This document shows positions 1 through 5,139 of a DNA stretch of 5,139 nucleotides, one piece after another. The translations under genes were made by a program, and so were the position numbers. The stretch's first letter is position 1, and every line of letters begins with the position of its first letter. The DNA comes from Phycisphaerales bacterium. Its GTDB lineage: Bacteria; Planctomycetota; Phycisphaerae; Phycisphaerales; SM1A02. The stretch lies in NCBI GenBank assembly GCA_007127615.1, contig SKZB01000182.1:1-5139 (forward strand). Direction: 5' to 3'. The notes below the pieces were generated by a model. It searched no databases. It was not told the origin of the DNA and was given only the letters and a program-made list of their open reading frames with translations.

Positions 1-711
1 ACGCCGCCGGCGCACCGGGATGAGACCGCCTCGATCGGCGCGCTGATTTCGCACGTGAGCGAGGCGGTTTTGAAGCAGGGGACGGCGGTCGCCCAGGTTC
101 TGCTCGATCCGAGCGAAGTCCTGCTTCGTCAGGCATTTCTGTGCGGCGGCTTTGAAGATCTCGCGCGGTTGAGCTACCTCGAAAGGCGCATTCCCGGTCG
201 ACGCCAGCGGCCCTCGTATGCCTTTCCCGAACAGGTCACGCTCGCGTCCGCCGCGGAGTGTGATGAGGCGGAACTTCTGCGGGCGCTCGAAGCGTCCTAC
301 ATCGACACCCTGGACTGTCCGGGACTCCGCGGGCTGCGAAAGACCGAAGACATCCTGCGCGGCCATCGGACCACGGGGGAGTATGATCCCGGGTTGTGGT
401 GGGTCATGCGCCAGGAAGGTCAACCGGCCGGTATTCTGCTGCTCAATCCGGCGGCCGCGCATCGGGGGATCGAACTGGTCTATCTCGGTCTCGCGCCGGA
501 AGCTCGCGGCCGGGGGCTCGGACGGATGCTGCTGCGATTCGGCCTGGCGCAACTTGTCCGGCGGGACGAGCGCATGATCAATCTTGCGGTCGACGAGCGG
601 AATGAACCGGCGATGCGACTCTACCGGGGCGAGGGATTTCGTCTCGGCCTCCGCCGGCGCGCGCTGATCCGTGCCGCAGAGAACCGCAGCGCGACGGCAA
701 CCGAACGCTAA
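1..711 (+). CDS. GNAT-family N-acetyltransferase, tandem-domain type, 5' end outside window
   Basis: The reading frame is open from base 1 and ends at TAA 709-711, leaving 236 codons. A GTG at 55 could be read as a start, but codons before it continue the same protein, so the gene almost certainly begins upstream. The first ~65 residues, including AFLCGGFEDLARLSYLERR (about 145-201), look like the last strand and helix of one GNAT-like domain. A complete GNAT domain follows from about 235 to 675. Its acetyl-CoA pyrophosphate loop is visible as LGLAPEARGRGLG (about 484-522, with the R-G-R-G-L-G core at 505-522). The late motif DERNEPAMRLYRGEGF is typical of the last helix and strand. GNAT enzymes move an acetyl group from acetyl-CoA to an amine. 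The substrate cannot be told here. The two-domain layout resembles mycothiol-synthase-like proteins, but that does not establish the reaction. The product is probably cytosolic, with no signal or membrane segment in the visible part. Confidence 0.88.
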   Translation, partial: TPPAHRDETASIGALISHVSEAVLKQGTAVAQVLLDPSEVLLRQAFLCGGFEDLARLSYLERRIPGRRQRPSYAFPEQVTLASAAECDEAELLRALEASYIDTLDCPGLRGLRKTEDILRGHRTTGEYDPGLWWVMRQEGQPAGILLLNPAAAHRGIELVYLGLAPEARGRGLGRMLLRFGLAQLVRRDERMINLAVDERNEPAMRLYRGEGFRLGLRRRALIRAAENRSATATER

Positions 712-773
712 CCGCATCCACTCGAAACCCTTGCGCGCTGCGACGCGAGTTTTCCACCGAGAACTGACAATGC

Positions 774-782
774 AGTGGATAA
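774..782 (-). promoter_or_regulatory. DnaA box, 8 of 9 match
   Basis: Read on the minus strand the site is TTATCCACT, differing from the consensus TTATNCACA only at the last base. It directly abuts AT-rich DNA, the usual arrangement at an unwinding element. It could recruit DnaA for origin opening or for autoregulation of dnaA, although the dnaA start is about 565 bases away. A single 8/9 match can occur by chance, but this one lies in a gene-free region upstream of dnaA. Confidence 0.55.
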
Positions 783-802
783 ATTCGAATCACAGTTTTT
801 TT
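779..802. other. AT-rich patch, possible DNA unwinding element
   Basis: Nineteen of 24 bases are A or T, ending in a run of seven T (796-802), in otherwise strongly GC-rich DNA. It overlaps the end of the DnaA box. A small inverted repeat (TTTCCG / CGGAAA, 800-813) follows at once. The patch is short for an unwinding element. The T run could also belong to the end of the upstream transcript, although no strong stem precedes it. Confidence 0.35.
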
Positions 803-966
803 CCGTTCGGAAATCACGCTGGTATCGGACTTTCCGACGCGTTCGATCCGACCCTGAACGAAACGGGTCTTGTGCGTGCGCCCAGCGGCGGTAAAGTTCA
901 CGTGTCGTTCACGGACGAATGATCCCGAACTGATCGAAGTCAGTCACGTCGATTGGGCGGCGCCGA

Positions 967-1020
967 TGGACCCCAGTGGACCCCAGGTGGACCCTGACTG
1001 GACCCCAACTGGATCCCGAG
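967..1020. repeat. 11-bp tandem repeat array, five units
   Basis: Five consecutive units share a TGGACCC-type core: TGGACCCCAG (967-976), TGGACCCCAGG (977-987), TGGACCCTGAC (988-998), TGGACCCCAAC (999-1009) and TGGATCCCGAG (1010-1020). The first unit is 10 bp and the others 11 bp. The first seven or eight bases are conserved and the last three vary. The period is not a multiple of three, which argues against coding, and is about one helical turn, so every unit would face the same side of the DNA. An array of binding sites (iterons) is possible, but so is simple slippage-driven expansion. Confidence 0.85.
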
Positions 1021-1077
1021 TCGCACGCTCAACGCCGCCCGCCCGCTCGAACCATTCGGTTCCGGCGTTCGTGGCCC

Positions 1078-1132
1078 GGACCGGGCCAGACTGGGCCAGA
1101 CTGGGCCAGACATGGCCAGACATGCCCGGTCC
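1078..1132. repeat. Perfect 9-bp inverted repeat bracketing the 10-bp array
   Basis: GGACCGGGC at 1078-1086 is the exact reverse complement of GCCCGGTCC at 1124-1132, with 37 bases between. The arms overlap the first and last repeat units, so the array sits within a potential stem. If transcribed, this would be a GC-rich stem closing a loop of short self-pairing units. As DNA it is a dyad around the array. Confidence 0.7.
1081..1130. repeat. 10-bp tandem repeat array of quasi-palindromic units
   Basis: Units are CCGGGCCAGA (1081-1090), CTGGGCCAGA (1091-1100), CTGGGCCAGA (1101-1110), CATGGCCAGA (1111-1120) and a degenerate CATGCCCGGT (1121-1130). The central unit holds CTGG-G-CCAG, a 4-bp dyad around one base, so each repeat is nearly self-complementary. 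The sequence is unrelated to the 11-bp array 60 bases upstream. The period is again close to one helical turn and not a multiple of three. It lies about 220-265 bases before the dnaA start codon. Confidence 0.85.
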
Positions 1133-1165
1133 ATGGCGGCTGATCTTCGATTGCTGAGGGGGGAT

Positions 1166-1182
1166 GCCGGAGTTCTTCCGGC
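1166..1182. other. Small hairpin in the dnaA upstream region
   Basis: GCCGGA (1166-1171) pairs with TCCGGC (1177-1182) across a five-base loop. No T run follows, so it does not look like a classical terminator. It could be a structure in the dnaA leader or a protein-binding dyad. A six-base stem is common by chance in GC-rich DNA. Confidence 0.25.
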
Positions 1183-1333
1183 GGGATGGATGGACCCACA
1201 CACACATTATCGTGGTAGCGCCGTGAGCAACGGTTGAACGCTCGATTGCTCCCGTCGTTGCTGTCTCTACGCGCGATCGTCTGAACCGATCTACTGGTTC
1301 GCATCGCTTCGGACCATGAACGTCCTGAACTGT

Positions 1334-1339
1334 GGGAGG
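1334..1339 (+). promoter_or_regulatory. Ribosome binding site that sets the dnaA start
   Basis: GGGAGG lies seven bases before the GTG at 1347. It overlaps the codons that follow an earlier in-frame GTG at 1332, which has no such site at proper distance. This favours 1347 over 1332 as the start. Confidence 0.7.
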
Positions 1340-1346
1340 CACGCAC

Positions 1347-2975
1347 GTGACCCAATCCTGCCCGTCTCCGATCAATGAACCTGTCCATGCACCTGTGAAC
1401 GCACCTGCGAACGGATCTGTGAACGGACCGGTGAATGAACCCGTTCGACCCATGTTGCATGTTTCGTCGCCCTGCCCTCCGGATTTATCCCGGCCCGCAT
1501 CCGACGATCGCTTCGCGCATGAACTCGCGCACCGAATCGGAGCCCACAAGTACAACATGTGGTTCGGCAATGCGCGTTTTCATATCGAACGCGATACCGT
1601 CGAAGTTCGCACGGAAAACCCGTTCATCGCGCACTGGATCAGAACGAACTTCGTCGATTCCATCCGCGATTCGGCGAAGTCGGCGCTCGGGCGGGCGTGC
1701 CATGTGTCCGTTTCGGTTCCGGAGCGAACCGGCGCCGGGGCTCAGGAAAGCGAGTCCGTTTCGGCAAAGCGTTCGGATTGGGCGGGCAAGGGTGAGGGTC
1801 GAACCCACGATCACGGCCGAACGTCGCATGGCGCTTCTCATGCGGCCGGAGCGCGCGGCCGACACCGGGCCACGCGGCGGGCGGCATCGTTCCGGCGCCT
1901 CGAAGACTTTATCGTCGGTGAAACCAACCGGCTCGCCTACGCGGCGGTCTGTTCGGTCGCCGATCTCGAAACCGCTTCTTTTCCGATGCCGGTCTTCATC
2001 TACGGGCCCTGTGGTGTTGGCAAGACGCACCTCCTGCAGGGCGTCGTGCGCCGAATCAGTGAATCCGGCAGTGGGCGAACGAACGTGCGTTACGTCACCG
2101 CGGAGCAGTTCACGAACGAGTACATCGCCGCCGTCAGACAGAATGCACTGGAATCGTTCCGTCGTGCGGTCCGTCGACTTGATCTGCTGGCCATCGACGA
2201 CGTTCATTTTCTGTCGAACAAGGCGCGCACTCAGAATGAGTTCCTGCACACCCTCGACGCGATCAGCATGATCGGCGCGCGCGTGATCATTGCCTCCGAC
2301 AGTCCGCCGAGCCAGATTCGTCAGATCTCCACCGCGCTGTTGAGCCGGCTCCAGGCGGGTATGGTCGCGCGGATCGACCTGCCCGACCGGGACACGCGCC
2401 GAACACTGGTGGACCGGCTCGCCTCCAAGCACGGTCTGCGCCTGACGCCATCGGCGGCCGAACTCTTGATCGCCCGCTGTGTCGGGTCCGTTCGGCAGAT
2501 TGAAGGGACGATGGTCAAGGTCGCCGCCGTCCGTTCGCTCATGTCCGCGGAGTCAATCGGCCGCCGAGAGAATGTGGAGGAGGAACTGATCAGCCCGGCG
2601 CTGGTTGAGCGGATTCTCGATGAGTCCCATTCACCCCGCGCGGTGCCGGTCCGCATGCCGGAGATCCTCGACACCGTCTGTGAAACCTTGAAAGTCTGCC
2701 GAGCGGATCTCTTCGGCAACGGCCGCCATCACCTCGTGGTGCTGGCGCGATCGCTGGCGGCATACCTCGGTCGTGAAATGACCACCCTGAGTTTTCCGGA
2801 GATTGCCGCCGCGCTCGGTCGCCGCAATCACTCGACGATTCATACGGCCGATCAGCGCATGCGCAGGCAACTGGAAACCGGCGCGACCGTTCGTCTGAAC
2901 GGTCAGGCCGAGAATTCGTTGCACGAACTGGTGGCCCGAATTCGACATGATCTCGAACGAAGTCGGAATCAGTGA
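1347..2975 (+). CDS. dnaA: Chromosomal replication initiator protein DnaA
   Basis: DnaA is the cytosolic AAA+ ATPase that binds DnaA boxes, opens oriC and recruits the replicative helicase. The product is 542 residues from GTG 1347, which has GGGAGG seven bases before it. Residues 1-50 are an unusual extension with tetrapeptide repeats. Domain I covers about 53-125 (HKYNMWFGN, NPFIAHWIRTNF). A hydrophilic Ser/Gly/His/Arg-rich linker covers about 126-182. The ATPase domain follows, with Walker A GPCGVGKT at 220-227, Walker B LLAIDD at 280-285, sensor 1 near ASDSPP (316-321), a likely arginine finger in LLSRL (R334) and sensor 2 VRQIEG (382-387). Domain IV (about 437-510) has the helix-turn-helix with LARSLAAYLGREMT and the signature GRRNHSTIHTAD. 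All ATPase motifs are intact, so it should be functional. Several domain IV positions differ from E. coli. ATG 1452 is a possible alternative start that would remove the repeats, but no Shine-Dalgarno precedes it. dnaN does not follow. Confidence 0.96.
   Translation: MTQSCPSPINEPVHAPVNAPANGSVNGPVNEPVRPMLHVSSPCPPDLSRPASDDRFAHELAHRIGAHKYNMWFGNARFHIERDTVEVRTENPFIAHWIRTNFVDSIRDSAKSALGRACHVSVSVPERTGAGAQESESVSAKRSDWAGKGEGRTHDHGRTSHGASHAAGARGRHRATRRAASFRRLEDFIVGETNRLAYAAVCSVADLETASFPMPVFIYGPCGVGKTHLLQGVVRRISESGSGRTNVRYVTAEQFTNEYIAAVRQNALESFRRAVRRLDLLAIDDVHFLSNKARTQNEFLHTLDAISMIGARVIIASDSPPSQIRQISTALLSRLQAGMVARIDLPDRDTRRTLVDRLASKHGLRLTPSAAELLIARCVGSVRQIEGTMVKVAAVRSLMSAESIGRRENVEEELISPALVERILDESHSPRAVPVRMPEILDTVCETLKVCRADLFGNGRHHLVVLARSLAAYLGREMTTLSFPEIAAALGRRNHSTIHTADQRMRRQLETGATVRLNGQAENSLHELVARIRHDLERSRNQ
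1371..1442. repeat. 12-bp tandem repeat in the 5' end of dnaA, six units
   Basis: Six 12-bp units related to GTGAACGCACCT start at 1371, 1383, 1395, 1407, 1419 and 1431. They encode INEP-VHAP-VNAP-ANGS-VNGP-VNEP, a degenerate tetrapeptide repeat rich in V, N, A/G and P. The period is a multiple of three, unlike the two arrays upstream, which fits translation and supports the GTG 1347 start. G+C at third codon positions across 1347-1451 is about half, which looks lower than in the rest of the gene. TGTGAAC occurs twice in the array (1394-1400, 1418-1424) and loosely resembles the TGTGNA half of a DnaA box, at only six of nine positions. Confidence 0.85.
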
Positions 2976-2992
2976 GGGTGAGCCGAATCTGT

Positions 2993-3011
2993 CCGGCGTT
3001 CGGAACGCCGG
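2993..3011. terminator. Hairpin after dnaA, possible transcription terminator
   Basis: CCGGCGTT (2993-3000) and AACGCCGG (3004-3011) form a perfect 8-bp stem with a three-base loop, starting 17 bases after the dnaA stop. No T run follows, so it is not a textbook intrinsic terminator. It may act as a weak terminator or as a 3' end stabiliser. Its place between dnaA and the next gene suggests the two are not simply one operon. Confidence 0.5.
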
Positions 3012-3035
3012 TGGCGCGGCCCGGAAGAATTGCGG

Positions 3036-3041
3036 TACACT
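3036..3041 (+). promoter_or_regulatory. Possible -10 element close to the next start codon
   Basis: TACACT matches the -10 consensus TATAAT at four of six positions and ends six bases before the ATG at 3048. If used, transcription would begin at or near the start codon and give a leaderless mRNA. That would fit the lack of a well-placed Shine-Dalgarno here: GGAAGA at 3022-3027 is 20 bases away. No good -35 element is visible, so this is tentative. Confidence 0.3.
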
Positions 3042-3047
3042 GATGCC

Positions 3048-4541
3048 ATGCGGCGAGGGTCGTCCCGGTTCATTCTCTGCCTGCTTGGTTTCGCCGCGCT
3101 GACGGCGGGCATGGGTGCCGCGTCGGCGGATCAGGTGGCGCGGGACGCCGCCGTTCGTCTGCTCAGCCAGACCGTTCACACGCAGCGTGACGGTTCGCAC
3201 CTGGCGAAACTCTTCGCGCTGCGGCAGCTCGGAGATCCCACGCTTCGGCCGCTGTTCGAGCAGATCGTCGATCACGCCGAGTGGCAGGTGCAGGTGCACG
3301 GCGTGCTCGGAATGGCGGAGGTCTCGCCGGATCGACGGCTGGATCCGCGCCTGGTTCCCCGAACCGCCGCCGCCGCCCACGATGCCATTGTGGCCAGCGC
3401 GATCGATCTCGAACTGATCGGACCGGAGGAGATCGCGCACCTGCTTGACCTCGACGAGCTGTCGTCCGTGGCGCGCATGATGCTTTACGCCGAGCGGACG
3501 CTGCAGGGCGATCTGCCCGAAGCTGAGAATATTGAACGGTTCGCCAATTCTGACCGGATCCAGGTGGCGGCGTTGGCCTCGATGCTTTTGAAGCAGCGCG
3601 GACGCGGGTATGCCCTCACGGCTCTGCAGACGCGTCTGGCGGAAGAGTCCCCGGCCCGGCGGGATCAACTGCGATTGTGGCTGCTGGAGTCAATTCGCCA
3701 GTACGAACTGGACGCCCTGTTCGACTGGGCGCGAACGATCGCATGGGACGATGAACAGCGTTCGGAACTGGTCGACGCCGCCGTCTGGACATGTCTGCAT
3801 CTGCGCCCGGAGGAGAGCTTTGAACTCTGGCGACATCGGGTCCACCAGATCGAGTCCAGGGCCCGGCAGGTTCACTACATCCTCATGCTGTTCGCGACGA
3901 CCGGTGAGTCGTTGGGCGAGCCGTGGGTGGCCGCGTTTCCATCCAACGGCGATCTGCTGAGTCAGCTCGCCCGGCTTGGACGCGCCAAGGCGCTCAACAC
4001 CGATCGGGTGACGCCGATGCTCGCCCTGATCGACATCGGGCACGGCCGCACGAATCAGTGGCTGATGGCCGAGGCAGGCCGTCTGAGTTCGGATGAGGCG
4101 GAACGCGTCTACGCGCACATCATCGAGTCGATCGGACGGCCGGGCGGCATGCGCCCGGACCGGATCGCGCTGGCGATTGATGCGGTGGCCAGACTTTTTT
4201 CGGTCAACCCCGATCGGATCGAGACGATGATTCGTGATGAGCAGGCCACCGAAGAGATGCGTTACGTCATGCTGCTCGGCCTGCTCGAGACGCCCGATGA
4301 TCGGGCCGGCCGGATTGCGGCCGAGATCGTTCAGCCGGGATTTTCCCGAACCGATTCCCTGACGCTGTTACTGGTGGCCAAGCATGCCGATGAACTGACC
4401 GAAGCGCAGCTTCGTCGGCTGGGTATGATCGTCGCCGGCGGCGGGCGCGTTTCCGAGATGGTGCGGGTCCAATCAGCGTGGTTGTATCTCAAGCACCAGC
4501 ATCTGATCGATGAAACCCTGCCCGCCATTTTCTCGCCCTGA
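3048..4541 (+). CDS. Exported HEAT-like helical-repeat protein of unknown function
   Basis: The product is 497 residues from ATG 3048. An in-frame TTG at 3030 would add six residues ahead of what looks like a complete signal peptide, so the ATG is preferred. The signal peptide has a basic start (MRRGSSR), a hydrophobic core at about 8-23 and a likely cleavage after ASA at residue 27. No lipobox and no later membrane segment is visible, so the mature protein is probably periplasmic or secreted. The rest is predicted almost all helical, with stretches resembling HEAT repeats (for example about 51-105, with LAKLFALRQLGDPTLRPLF and LDPRLVP, and about 160-200). Such repeats usually form curved scaffolds for protein contacts. 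I see no catalytic motif and do not recognise a named family. It lies 72 bp after dnaA, beyond a hairpin, and 35 bp before an aminotransferase gene that may be co-transcribed. The gene is intact. Confidence 0.85.
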   Translation: MRRGSSRFILCLLGFAALTAGMGAASADQVARDAAVRLLSQTVHTQRDGSHLAKLFALRQLGDPTLRPLFEQIVDHAEWQVQVHGVLGMAEVSPDRRLDPRLVPRTAAAAHDAIVASAIDLELIGPEEIAHLLDLDELSSVARMMLYAERTLQGDLPEAENIERFANSDRIQVAALASMLLKQRGRGYALTALQTRLAEESPARRDQLRLWLLESIRQYELDALFDWARTIAWDDEQRSELVDAAVWTCLHLRPEESFELWRHRVHQIESRARQVHYILMLFATTGESLGEPWVAAFPSNGDLLSQLARLGRAKALNTDRVTPMLALIDIGHGRTNQWLMAEAGRLSSDEAERVYAHIIESIGRPGGMRPDRIALAIDAVARLFSVNPDRIETMIRDEQATEEMRYVMLLGLLETPDDRAGRIAAEIVQPGFSRTDSLTLLLVAKHADELTEAQLRRLGMIVAGGGRVSEMVRVQSAWLYLKHQHLIDETLPAIFSP

Positions 4542-4561
4542 ATATGCGATGGCCGCTCGAC

Positions 4562-4568
4562 AGGAGGA
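4562..4568 (+). promoter_or_regulatory. Strong ribosome binding site that sets the aminotransferase start
   Basis: AGGAGGA lies eight bases before the GTG at 4577. An in-frame ATG at 4544 would start 33 bases earlier with no Shine-Dalgarno and would translate through this site, so GTG 4577 is preferred. Confidence 0.8.
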
Positions 4569-4576
4569 CCACGCCG

Positions 4577-5139
4577 GTGTCCGACCCGATTCCGCTTTCC
4601 ATGCCTGATATCACCGACGACGAGGTGCGCCTCGTGGTCGACACCCTGCGGAGCGGGCGGCTGAGTATCGGCCCGCAACTGGAGCAGTTCGAACGTCTCG
4701 TGGCCGCACGGGCCGGTCGCCGGCACGGTGTGGGCGTGAACTCCGGAACCTCCGGCCTGCATCTCGCGCTGCTCGCGCTGGGCGTCGGGCCGGGTGACGA
4801 GGTCATCACCCCCGCATTCAGCTTCGTTGCTTCCGCCAACTGCATCGAGTACGTGGGCGCGAAACCCGTTTTCGTCGACTGCGATCCGCGCACCCTGAAC
4901 ATGCGCGCGGAGGATGTCGAAAAGAAGATCACCGACAAGACCCGTGCCATCGTCGGCGTGGAGGTCTTCGGCAATCCGAAGGGGATGATTCAGCTCGCAG
5001 CGCTCTCAACCAAGTACGAAATCCCCATGATCGAAGACGCCTGCGAAGGCCTCGGCGGACGATGGCGCAAGGATCCGATCGGCAAGTTCGGCCGCATCGC
5101 TGTCTTCGGGTTCTACCCGAACAAGCAAATCACCACCGG
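4577..5139 (+). CDS. DegT/DnrJ/EryC1/StrS-family PLP-dependent aminotransferase, 3' end outside window
   Basis: The frame runs from GTG 4577 off the window end, giving 187 residues of a protein that is usually about 360-400 long. The start IPLSMPDITDDEVRLVVDTL and SGRLSIGPQLEQFE are typical of the family. NSGTSGLHLALLALGVGPGD (55-74) holds the cofactor phosphate-binding loop, and DEVITPAFSFVASANCI follows it. EDACEGLGG (153-161) includes the Asp that contacts the pyridine nitrogen of PLP. FYPNKQITT (179-187) includes the expected Schiff-base lysine, K183, just before the usual GEGG, which would fall beyond the end. These cytosolic enzymes usually transfer an amino group from glutamate to a keto-sugar nucleotide for aminosugars of surface polysaccharides, glycoproteins or natural products. 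The specific sugar cannot be told from this half. Translation would start 35 bases after the upstream stop, suggesting co-transcription with the exported helical protein. Confidence 0.93.
   Translation, partial: MSDPIPLSMPDITDDEVRLVVDTLRSGRLSIGPQLEQFERLVAARAGRRHGVGVNSGTSGLHLALLALGVGPGDEVITPAFSFVASANCIEYVGAKPVFVDCDPRTLNMRAEDVEKKITDKTRAIVGVEVFGNPKGMIQLAALSTKYEIPMIEDACEGLGGRWRKDPIGKFGRIAVFGFYPNKQITT

Larger units (their letters stand above)
712..1346. other. Gene-free region upstream of dnaA; candidate replication origin / dnaA control region
   Basis: These 635 bases separate the acetyltransferase gene from dnaA and hold no convincing gene. Short open frames exist on both strands, but none has a good ribosome-binding site, a recognisable product or coding-like base use. 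The region contains a near-consensus DnaA box (774-782), an AT-rich patch partly overlapping and continuing past it (779-802), a weaker box-like TTTTCCACC (750-758), an 11-bp tandem array (967-1020), a 10-bp tandem array (1081-1130) inside an inverted repeat, and a small hairpin (1166-1182). Origins in many bacteria lie next to dnaA and combine DnaA boxes with an AT-rich unwinding element, which supports an oriC reading. Against it, only one box is close to the classical consensus. The region could instead serve only as a dnaA promoter and regulatory region. I could not find a convincing sigma-70 promoter for dnaA. Confidence 0.45.

Noticed and set aside
578..901. Minus-strand open frame across the end of the acetyltransferase gene and the intergenic start.
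   Set aside because: It overlaps a well-supported gene on the other strand and has no recognisable product. Long antisense frames are expected in GC-rich DNA.
770..922. Open frame starting at ATG 770 (50 codons), within a longer frame from 671, that could encode a small protein.
   Set aside because: No ribosome-binding site, third-position G+C close to 57 percent rather than coding-like for this DNA, no recognisable motif, and it overlaps the DnaA box and AT-rich patch.
967..1130. CRISPR array.
   Set aside because: Units are only 10-11 bp, directly adjoining, with no spacers and no cas genes nearby.
1201..1300. Sigma-70-type promoter for dnaA, for example TTGAAC at 1234-1239.
   Set aside because: No acceptable -10 element lies 16-18 bases downstream of it.
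944..1570. Minus-strand open frame of about 208 codons over the arrays and the start of dnaA.
   Set aside because: Its sequence is the antisense of the repeats and of dnaA, low in complexity and without a known domain. The dnaA frame is far better supported.
1485..2432. Long minus-strand open frame (315 codons) inside dnaA.
   Set aside because: It is a mirror of dnaA codon bias; every DnaA motif is intact on the + strand.
2631..3668. Long minus-strand open frame (345 codons) spanning the end of dnaA and the exported protein gene.
   Set aside because: It crosses two supported genes and the hairpin between them and gives no recognisable domain.
4544..4576. ATG 4544 as the start of the aminotransferase.
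   Set aside because: It is in frame but lacks a Shine-Dalgarno, while GTG 4577 has AGGAGGA eight bases upstream and gives the N-terminus usual for the family.
1..5139. Defence system, mobile element, tRNA or rRNA.
   Set aside because: No transposase, integrase, toxin-antitoxin, nuclease or RNA-gene signature was seen on either strand.

Overview
The window looks like chromosomal DNA of a GC-rich member of the Planctomycetota, possibly Phycisphaerae-like. The placement rests on three things. Domain IV of the DnaA protein carries a VLARSLAAYL / NHSTI-type motif that I associate from memory with planctomycete DnaA. dnaA is not followed by dnaN and recF. A large exported helical-repeat protein lies next to it. 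Lineage is an inference. All four genes are on the + strand and I see no mobile element.

Layout. (1) 1-711 is the 3' part of an N-acetyltransferase gene that enters from outside the window. It holds the tail of one GNAT-like domain followed by a complete second one. (2) 712-1346 is a 635-bp gene-free stretch and the most interesting part of the window. It carries one near-consensus DnaA box beside an AT-rich patch, a five-unit 11-bp tandem array, and a 10-bp tandem array bracketed by a perfect 9-bp inverted repeat. Lying directly upstream of dnaA, it is a reasonable oriC and/or dnaA control-region candidate. (3) 1347-2975 is dnaA, encoding the replication initiator. Its start is set by a GGGAGG Shine-Dalgarno. 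The protein has an unusual N-terminal extension encoded by a third array, with a 12-bp unit, which gives tetrapeptide repeats. (4) 2976-3047 holds a strong hairpin just after dnaA and a possible -10 element only seven bases before the next ATG. (5) 3048-4541 encodes an exported, all-helical, HEAT-like protein of unknown function. (6) 4577-5139 is the 5' part of a DegT/DnrJ/EryC1/StrS-family PLP aminotransferase that runs off the window, preceded by an excellent AGGAGG.

How they work together. The first gene and dnaA flank the putative origin and need not be functionally linked. The helical-repeat gene and the aminotransferase gene are 35 bp apart and could be co-transcribed, but nothing in the sequences shows a shared pathway. 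I found no evidence of a new multi-gene system. What deserves attention is the concentration of three unrelated short tandem arrays (periods 11, 10 and 12 bp) within about 480 bp around the dnaA start.
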